This document shows, one piece after another, positions 59,298-64,000 of a DNA stretch of 64,000 nt (position 1 is the stretch's first letter; each line of letters opens with the position of its first letter). The stretch lies in NCBI GenBank assembly GCA_958454405.1, contig CAUEBO010000008.1, forward strand, positions 1-64,000, written 5' to 3'. Below the pieces are notes generated by a model. It did no database searches. It saw only the letters and a program-made list of their open reading frames with translations, and was not told where the DNA came from. The stretch comes from an uncultured Eggerthellaceae bacterium. Lineage in GTDB: Bacteria > Actinomycetota > Coriobacteriia > Coriobacteriales > Eggerthellaceae. The position numbers and the translations under genes were made by a program.

Positions 59298-60362
59298 ATG
59301 CATAAAAGGGGCGCAATCCGTTTGGCTAGACAGACGAATATCCTCTCGTTTGACGAGGTGAAGCAGGGGACGCGTTCGCGCCGTCCGTCCGCTGCCGCGT
59401 CGAGCGGCTCTGCGTATCCGAGCGCTTCCCGCGCGAATTCCAGCTCGTTCGACCGATCGGGATCCTCGTCCCGCCCGTCCGCGCCGTCGCGCCGCTTTTC
59501 GTCCGATCCTTCGGCGGCGGGCCGTGCCGGCGCGCCTCCGTTGAGGCAGGCCGTCCGCAGCGAGGCCTCCGTAGCCGACCGGTACGGCTTCTCGTCGGGC
59601 CGCGACGCCGTCGCGGCCGGTTCCCGCACGGCGCGGGGCGTGCGCGGCTTCGATGCAGAGCCGAGGCGCGCGAAGGGCGCCTCTTCGCGTCGCATGGACG
59701 ACGGGCGCGACGGCGACTCCGCGGAAGACGCCCCGGCCGAGCGCGGCGAGTCCCGACGCGCCTCCCGGAAGCGGGCTCGCGCGAAGAGCAAGGCCGGTCG
59801 CGCGTTCGCGAAGCAGTTCGGCGACACCGACTCCGCAGCCTCGCAAACGGGCTCGCGCGCGGCCGTGTACAAGGGGGAGATGGGCGCGAAGCACCGACAG
59901 GCGGCGCGCATGCAGGGCAAGGCGGGCTCGCAGGCCTCTGCGAAGCGCGGCTCGACGGCAGGGTCCGGCGCATCGCTCGTTTCGTCCCCCCGGTTCATCG
60001 CATGCGCGGCGGTTGCCGTCTGCCTCGCACTGTCGTGCCTGTTCCTGTATCCCTCCGCGCAGCAGTACTACCAGTCGGTGCGGGACCGCGATCGGCTGGC
60101 GGCCGAATACGCTGCGCTCGTGGAGCGCAACGGCGCGATAGAGGGCGAGGTCGCAACCCTGCAAACCGATTCCGGCATCGAGAGCCGGGCCCACGAGCAG
60201 CTCGGATGGGTCAAGGACGGCGAGCAGACGGCCAAGGTGTCGGGCCTCAGCGCGTCGCAGGACGAAGGGGCCTCCGTGCACGCCAACATCGTGTCGGGCA
60301 GCATCGACGCGCCGGAGACCTGGTACTCGCCGTTCCTCGATCCGCTGTTCGGCGTCGAATAA
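59298..60362 (+). CDS. septum formation initiator (DivIC/FtsL-like) with long disordered N-terminus
   Basis: A 354-aa protein. Residues 1-230 are Ser/Arg/Ala-rich and probably disordered and cytoplasmic. One membrane helix (FIACAAVAVCLALSCLFLYP) is followed by a coiled-coil DivIC domain (YYQSVRDRDRLAAEYAALVE, EGEVATLQTDSGIESRAHEQ, LGWVKDGE). DivIC proteins are essential divisome parts acting with FtsL and FtsB-like partners. ATG 59298 lacks a clear RBS; a TTG at 59322 has AAAAGGGG 11 nt upstream and may be the real start. Promoter box TATGCT lies at 59250-59255. Confidence 0.8.
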   Translation: MHKRGAIRLARQTNILSFDEVKQGTRSRRPSAAASSGSAYPSASRANSSSFDRSGSSSRPSAPSRRFSSDPSAAGRAGAPPLRQAVRSEASVADRYGFSSGRDAVAAGSRTARGVRGFDAEPRRAKGASSRRMDDGRDGDSAEDAPAERGESRRASRKRARAKSKAGRAFAKQFGDTDSAASQTGSRAAVYKGEMGAKHRQAARMQGKAGSQASAKRGSTAGSGASLVSSPRFIACAAVAVCLALSCLFLYPSAQQYYQSVRDRDRLAAEYAALVERNGAIEGEVATLQTDSGIESRAHEQLGWVKDGEQTAKVSGLSASQDEGASVHANIVSGSIDAPETWYSPFLDPLFGVE

Positions 60363-60376
60363 AGAAGGCGGGGGCG

Positions 60377-61384
60377 ATGGGCGCGAATCGAGCGTGCGGG
60401 ACCGGGCCGTGCGAACCCGGCCGCTATGCCGCCATCGACATCGGCACGGTCACGTGCCGCATGCTCGTGGCCGACGTGGACGAGGCGGGACGGCTGCGCG
60501 AGCTGGATCGCGAATACGCCATCACGAATCTGGGGGAGCGCGTGGACGCCACGGGCGTGCTCCAGCCCGATGCGATGCGCCGCGTCGTCGAAGCGATCGC
60601 CCGCTTCAAGCGGGTGCTGGCCGATTTCGAGGAGCCCGGGTGCCCGGCCGTGCGGGTGACGGCCATGGCCACGTCGGCCGCGCGCGATGCGAAGAACTCC
60701 TCCGAGTTCGCCGAGCTGCTTCGCGGCATCGGCGTGGAGCTTGCGGTGATTCCCGGCGAGCGCGAAGCGGCGCTGTCCTTCGCGGGGGCCTCGTACGATC
60801 TGGCCGGCGAGCGCCTGGTCGTGGTGGATATCGGGGGCGGCTCGACCGAGGTCGTCGCCGGGATGGCGGGATGCGAGCCCGACCGATCGCATTCGTTCAA
60901 CATCGGCTGCCGCAGGGTGACCGAGCGGTTCTTGGCCTCGGATCCTCCGAGCGAAGCCGAACTCGAGGCTGCGCGCGCGTGGATCGAGGAGGGCATGTCC
61001 CCGTACTTCGACGAGCTTCGAGGCGCGGGGCTTTCCCCCGATCGCCTGGTCGCCGTGGCCGGCACGGCCACCACCGTGGTGTCCGTGCACGAGCGGATGG
61101 CGGTGTACGACGCGGCGCGCGTGCACCAGGCCGTGGTCGACCGTCCGGTCCTCGACGCCGTGTGCGACCGGCTTCGAAGCGCGCCGCTCGCCGAGCGGCG
61201 GGGCATCGTCGGGCTCGATTCCGGCCGCGCTCCGGTGATCGTGGCGGGCATGGTCATCCTGCAGACGGTGCTCGACCTTGCCGGGTTCGATTCGTTCACG
61301 GTAAGCGAGTCGGACATCCTGCACGGCATCGTCCTGAACGCGGCCCAGGCGGCCAGCAGCGAAAGGCCGCAAGGCCTGCGGTGA
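60377..61384 (+). CDS. Ppx/GppA exopolyphosphatase-family protein
   Basis: A 335-aa ASKHA-fold phosphatase hydrolysing polyphosphate or pppGpp. Landmarks are YAAIDIGTVTCRMLVADV (first phosphate loop), TAMATSAARDAKNSSEF, VIPGEREAALSFAGAS and VVVDIGGGSTEVVAGMA (second loop near 150). It lacks the C-terminal HD domain of E. coli enzymes, as in other actinobacterial short forms. The gene follows the DivIC gene by 14 bases with an AAGAAGG RBS, a pairing common in Actinobacteria. Confidence 0.93.
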   Translation: MGANRACGTGPCEPGRYAAIDIGTVTCRMLVADVDEAGRLRELDREYAITNLGERVDATGVLQPDAMRRVVEAIARFKRVLADFEEPGCPAVRVTAMATSAARDAKNSSEFAELLRGIGVELAVIPGEREAALSFAGASYDLAGERLVVVDIGGGSTEVVAGMAGCEPDRSHSFNIGCRRVTERFLASDPPSEAELEAARAWIEEGMSPYFDELRGAGLSPDRLVAVAGTATTVVSVHERMAVYDAARVHQAVVDRPVLDAVCDRLRSAPLAERRGIVGLDSGRAPVIVAGMVILQTVLDLAGFDSFTVSESDILHGIVLNAAQAASSERPQGLR

Positions 61385-61394
61385 TCGCCGTAGC

Positions 61395-62795
61395 TCAGGG
61401 CGCTTTCGAGACGAGAAGGCTTTCGACCAGGCGATGCAGCTCCTCTTTGCTGTGCACGTCAAGTTTCTTGTAGATGTGCTTGAGGTGGGTCCTCACGGTG
61501 CTTTCCGAAAGGAACAAGGCTTCGGCGATGGCCGCCGCGTTGCGGCCCGTGAGGGCGAGCACCAAAACGTCCATCTCCCGATTCGATATGCGGTACCGCT
61601 CGTTGAGGAAGCGGTTGGTGCGCACCGTCTCTTCCGGAACCGCGAGCACCATGCTGATCGAATGGCCGGCATGCCTGCGGCCCTTCAGCTGGGGCATGCT
61701 GATGGCCACCACGATGATGGTTATCCCGTACACGGTCCCCAGAGCCAGAAGCCATTTGTTGAACGAATCGTCCAACGGGCTCGAGGCGAGCAAGGAGCTG
61801 ATGGAAAAGCCCGCTGCCACGAACAGTATGGAAACGCCCTGGCCGTATCCCATCGCCAGCATGGATCCCCCCTCCTCGTTTCGAGAGGCCCGTGCGCACG
61901 AGATCAAAAGGAGCGTGCCTGCAAGCAGGTACGCTATGTCGATGGTGGATGCGAGGACGATTTGGTAGCGTTGGTCGATCAGGGGAAGCAGCATGAGCGC
62001 CGACGCTGCGACGAGCAGCAGGACGAACGTGATCGGGCTGGTTTCGAACGCAACCGTCCTTTTCGACCATATGACGAAAAGCAGGATGACCGCGATGGCG
62101 CATGAAAACCGCACGGCCGAAAGCACGAACGGATCCGTGCCGGATGCGGCCGACAGGACCCGCAGGATGCCGCTTGAGAATCCCAGCACGCTCACGAGAA
62201 GGGTCGGCTTCCAAATGGTTGGCAGGAGCGCTTGCGAAAAGGACAGGATCGACCGCTTCTCCGCTTTGCCGGAGCGGCCCTTCGCGGCTTCCCACAGCCC
62301 CGAGTTCAGCAAAGCAAGGTAGGCGGCACCGTTCGCGATGAGGATGCACATCATGAGGGGCATCCTTGCCGCGTAGTCGTCGACCAGCGTGATGCACGAA
62401 CCCGCCACGCCCCAGACGGCCGAAGCGAACAGCGGTATGAGCAGGATCTCCCGATTTGAAAAGCGAGCCAGGGCGTCGCCCCAGGCCAGATAACCGCACC
62501 CCAGCCCCAAGCCCATTGCGATGGTCGCGGGAATGCAGCTTGCGCCCGACATGCTGGCCAAGAACGAGCCCGTGCACAAAAGAAGGGAAGCGGGAAACAT
62601 GAAGACCCGAAACAGCGCAATGCGCCGCACGCTCGCCATGCCTGCGAAGATGCAGAACAGGGCCGTGGCGACCATGCCCAAAGCGACCGAATACGAGAAT
62701 CCGGCGTCGACGCCGCTGTAGGACGTGACACGGCTCCCGGTGATGAGCGAGAGAAAGAGCCCGAGACCGACGGACGCAAGCACCATGTTCCTCAT
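61395..62795 (-). CDS. membrane-bound LuxR-family regulator (polytopic N-terminus)
   Basis: A 466-aa one-component regulator. About 12 hydrophobic segments fill residues 1-380, then the LuxR HTH (ISNREMDVLVLALTGRNAAA, SESTVRTHLKHIYKKLDVHS). ATG 62795 has AAGGAGG 11 nt upstream. It diverges from a Tat-exported flavin reductase and is probably its specific regulator. The HTH part is the closest in sequence of the three to the LuxR remnant at the left end (both have TVRTHLKHIYKK- or TVDTHLKHIYDK-type helices). Confidence 0.9.
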   Translation of the reverse strand: MRNMVLASVGLGLFLSLITGSRVTSYSGVDAGFSYSVALGMVATALFCIFAGMASVRRIALFRVFMFPASLLLCTGSFLASMSGASCIPATIAMGLGLGCGYLAWGDALARFSNREILLIPLFASAVWGVAGSCITLVDDYAARMPLMMCILIANGAAYLALLNSGLWEAAKGRSGKAEKRSILSFSQALLPTIWKPTLLVSVLGFSSGILRVLSAASGTDPFVLSAVRFSCAIAVILLFVIWSKRTVAFETSPITFVLLLVAASALMLLPLIDQRYQIVLASTIDIAYLLAGTLLLISCARASRNEEGGSMLAMGYGQGVSILFVAAGFSISSLLASSPLDDSFNKWLLALGTVYGITIIVVAISMPQLKGRRHAGHSISMVLAVPEETVRTNRFLNERYRISNREMDVLVLALTGRNAAAIAEALFLSESTVRTHLKHIYKKLDVHSKEELHRLVESLLVSKAP

Positions 62796-62915
62796 CGGAA
62801 CACCCCCCTCCTTGGTTCCCGACACCATTTTAAAGCGTCTCGGCGATTCCTTCCGGTGGATGCGCCCATCAAAGGAAAATACCCCATCTGGTGTGACCCG
62901 CTCCCCAACCTGGTA

Positions 62916-62932
62916 GGAGCACCCGTTGCTCC
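62916..62932. promoter_or_regulatory. palindromic operator candidate between luxR and flavin reductase genes
   Basis: GGAGCA, CCCGT, TGCTCC: perfect 6-bp arms around a 5-nt centre in the 198-bp divergent region, 61 bases ahead of the reductase start. The site has the same overall length (17 bp) and position as the palindrome at the ttrA-like locus, but a different sequence. Confidence 0.4.
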
Positions 62933-62993
62933 AAAGCGGCTACGCTCGCAGAGGATCGGCTTTATGGGAAGGCCGAGGAAGGGGAGGTTCGAG

Positions 62994-64000
62994 ATGAAGA
63001 AGAATCCGGGTATCAGCAGGCGGGGATTTCTGGGACTGGGCGCGGCGTCCGTTGCTGCGACGGCTCTGGGAGTGACGGGGTGCGCGCCGGCAGAATCAAC
63101 GTCCGACCAGGTTGCATCGGGCGGAGATGCCGAACAGGCCGCAGGGTATTCGTTTGAAGTCGCTCCCGATCCCATCGCCGAAGGCGACATCGCCGAGACG
63201 ATGGAGGCGGACGTGGTCGTCGTCGGGGCGGGACCGTCCGGGCTCGTGACGGCCATGTCGTGCATCGACCGAAACCTGAAGGTCATCGTCTTCTCGTCGA
63301 GCGAGGCCCCGGTCGCGCGCGGGGGATCGAACGCGGCCATCTTCAGCAAAAAGATGAAGGAGCTGGGCTTGGCGAAGATGGAGGCCGACCCGTTTTTGCG
63401 CACGCAGATAGCGGACTACGCCTTCAACGTGGACACGCGGAAATGGTACAAATGGTACAACAACAGCGAAGAGGCCATGGATTGGCTGATCGACACGATG
63501 GCGGACACCGGCACGACGCTGACGATCGAGCAGGGCAACGGCTATGAAGACCAGACGGACCCGTCGTTCGCCCCCATGGCGTCGCACTGCTGGAACGACG
63601 AGGAGTACACCGTCGTCGCCGATGGGCAGCCGGTCGTCGTGAACGCGCTTGCGGAGAAGATCCAGGCGGCCGGCGGGCAGGTTCTCTATCGCATCACCGC
63701 CCAGCAGCTGGTTCGCGGCGCGGAGCCGAACGGCACGAGCGGGCGCGTGGATGCCGTCATCGGCCAGCGGGAGGACGGCAGCTACGTCAAGTTCGTCGGC
63801 ACCAAAGCCGTGGTGCTGGCGACGGGCGATTTCTCCACCGATCGCGAAATGATGGAGAAGTACTGCCCCAATGCGGTCGAGCTCATCAGCAATTGGGAGC
63901 ACGAATCGAATCCGGACGTGGGCAAGGTGTACGGCGGCCTCTACACCGGGCAGGGCCAGAAAATGGGTCTGTGGATCGGCGCCGCATGGCAGAAGACCTG
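62994..64000 (+). CDS. Tat-exported lipoprotein FAD reductase (flavocytochrome c fumarate reductase family), 3' end missing
   Basis: The frame is open from ATG 62994 to the window end (335 codons). A Tat signal with lipobox is clear: SRRGFLGLGAASVAATALGV then TGC, Cys near residue 29. A Gly/Ala-rich linker leads to the FAD-binding start DVVVVGAGPSGLVTAMSCID and KVIVFSSSEAPVARGGSNAA, typical of the fumarate reductase/FAD-binding 2 family. No haem motifs are seen, so it needs an outside electron donor. Relatives in Eggerthellaceae reduce diverse organic acceptors. GGAAGGGGAGG precedes the ATG. Confidence 0.9.
   Translation, partial: MKKNPGISRRGFLGLGAASVAATALGVTGCAPAESTSDQVASGGDAEQAAGYSFEVAPDPIAEGDIAETMEADVVVVGAGPSGLVTAMSCIDRNLKVIVFSSSEAPVARGGSNAAIFSKKMKELGLAKMEADPFLRTQIADYAFNVDTRKWYKWYNNSEEAMDWLIDTMADTGTTLTIEQGNGYEDQTDPSFAPMASHCWNDEEYTVVADGQPVVVNALAEKIQAAGGQVLYRITAQQLVRGAEPNGTSGRVDAVIGQREDGSYVKFVGTKAVVLATGDFSTDREMMEKYCPNAVELISNWEHESNPDVGKVYGGLYTGQGQKMGLWIGAAWQKT

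Noticed and set aside
1..64000. CRISPR array, rRNA genes, complete IS element
   Set aside because: No regularly spaced direct repeats, no rRNA motifs and no transposase were seen. The only recombinase is the integrase at the left edge.

Overview
The window is about 64 kb of high-GC actinobacterial chromosome. Gene content points to an anaerobic gut Coriobacteriia of the family Eggerthellaceae (Eggerthella/Gordonibacter-like). It carries several Tat-exported molybdopterin and flavin reductases with private ferredoxin, membrane-anchor and TorD-type chaperone genes, and three LuxR regulators whose N-terminal half is a polytopic membrane domain. It also has a complete Feo iron uptake set and a Tad/Flp pilus locus. 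The family assignment is an inference from gene content; the species cannot be fixed from this sequence alone.

Layout. 1-2.2 kb: a lower-GC tyrosine recombinase and a decayed old-yellow-enzyme gene that runs into a LuxR HTH remnant. 2.2-6.8 kb: an ECF-like sigma factor, a membrane protein, an ABC ATPase and permease, and a SanA-like protein. 6.9-15.7 kb: a membrane LuxR regulator diverging from a DMSO-reductase-type locus with one catalytic subunit, one ferredoxin subunit, one TorD/DmsD chaperone and three DmsC-like anchors. 15.8-23.5 kb: a large PAS/GGDEF/EAL protein, a universal stress protein, an unknown protein, a flavodoxin-ferredoxin protein and an AlkA-type glycosylase. 23.5-24.3 kb: a small hydrophobic reading frame, a long inverted repeat and tRNA-Val(UAC). 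24.5-35.7 kb: a 14-gene, largely start-stop-overlapping Tad/Flp pilus operon that also includes a DUF192 protein, a zinc-ribbon protein and an unrecognised membrane protein.

35.7-42 kb: a DrrA-like ABC exporter with two permeases diverging from a DesK/NarL-type two-component system, with several inverted-repeat elements between them. 41.9-49.3 kb: a second membrane LuxR regulator diverging from a tetrathionate-reductase-like Mo enzyme with its ferredoxin, NrfD-like anchor and TorD chaperone. 49.3-54.4 kb: a ModE-like HTH protein and small membrane protein, threonine synthase, and a CopB-type P1B ATPase. 54.5-59.1 kb: two FeoA, FeoB, a Cys-rich FeoB partner and a DtxR/MntR-like repressor. 59.3-61.4 kb: a DivIC/FtsL-like protein and a Ppx/GppA phosphatase. 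61.4-64 kb: a third membrane LuxR regulator diverging from a Tat-lipoprotein FAD reductase cut by the window end.

How the parts fit. Three times, a membrane LuxR regulator lies head-to-head with a respiratory reductase locus, suggesting each is the dedicated sensor for its neighbour's substrate. Two near-identical 22-bp palindromes, one over the feoA promoter and one ahead of feoB, suggest a shared metal-dependent repressor, most simply the DtxR-like protein encoded at the end of the cluster. A 16-bp site one base from the parS consensus lies between the two feoA genes.
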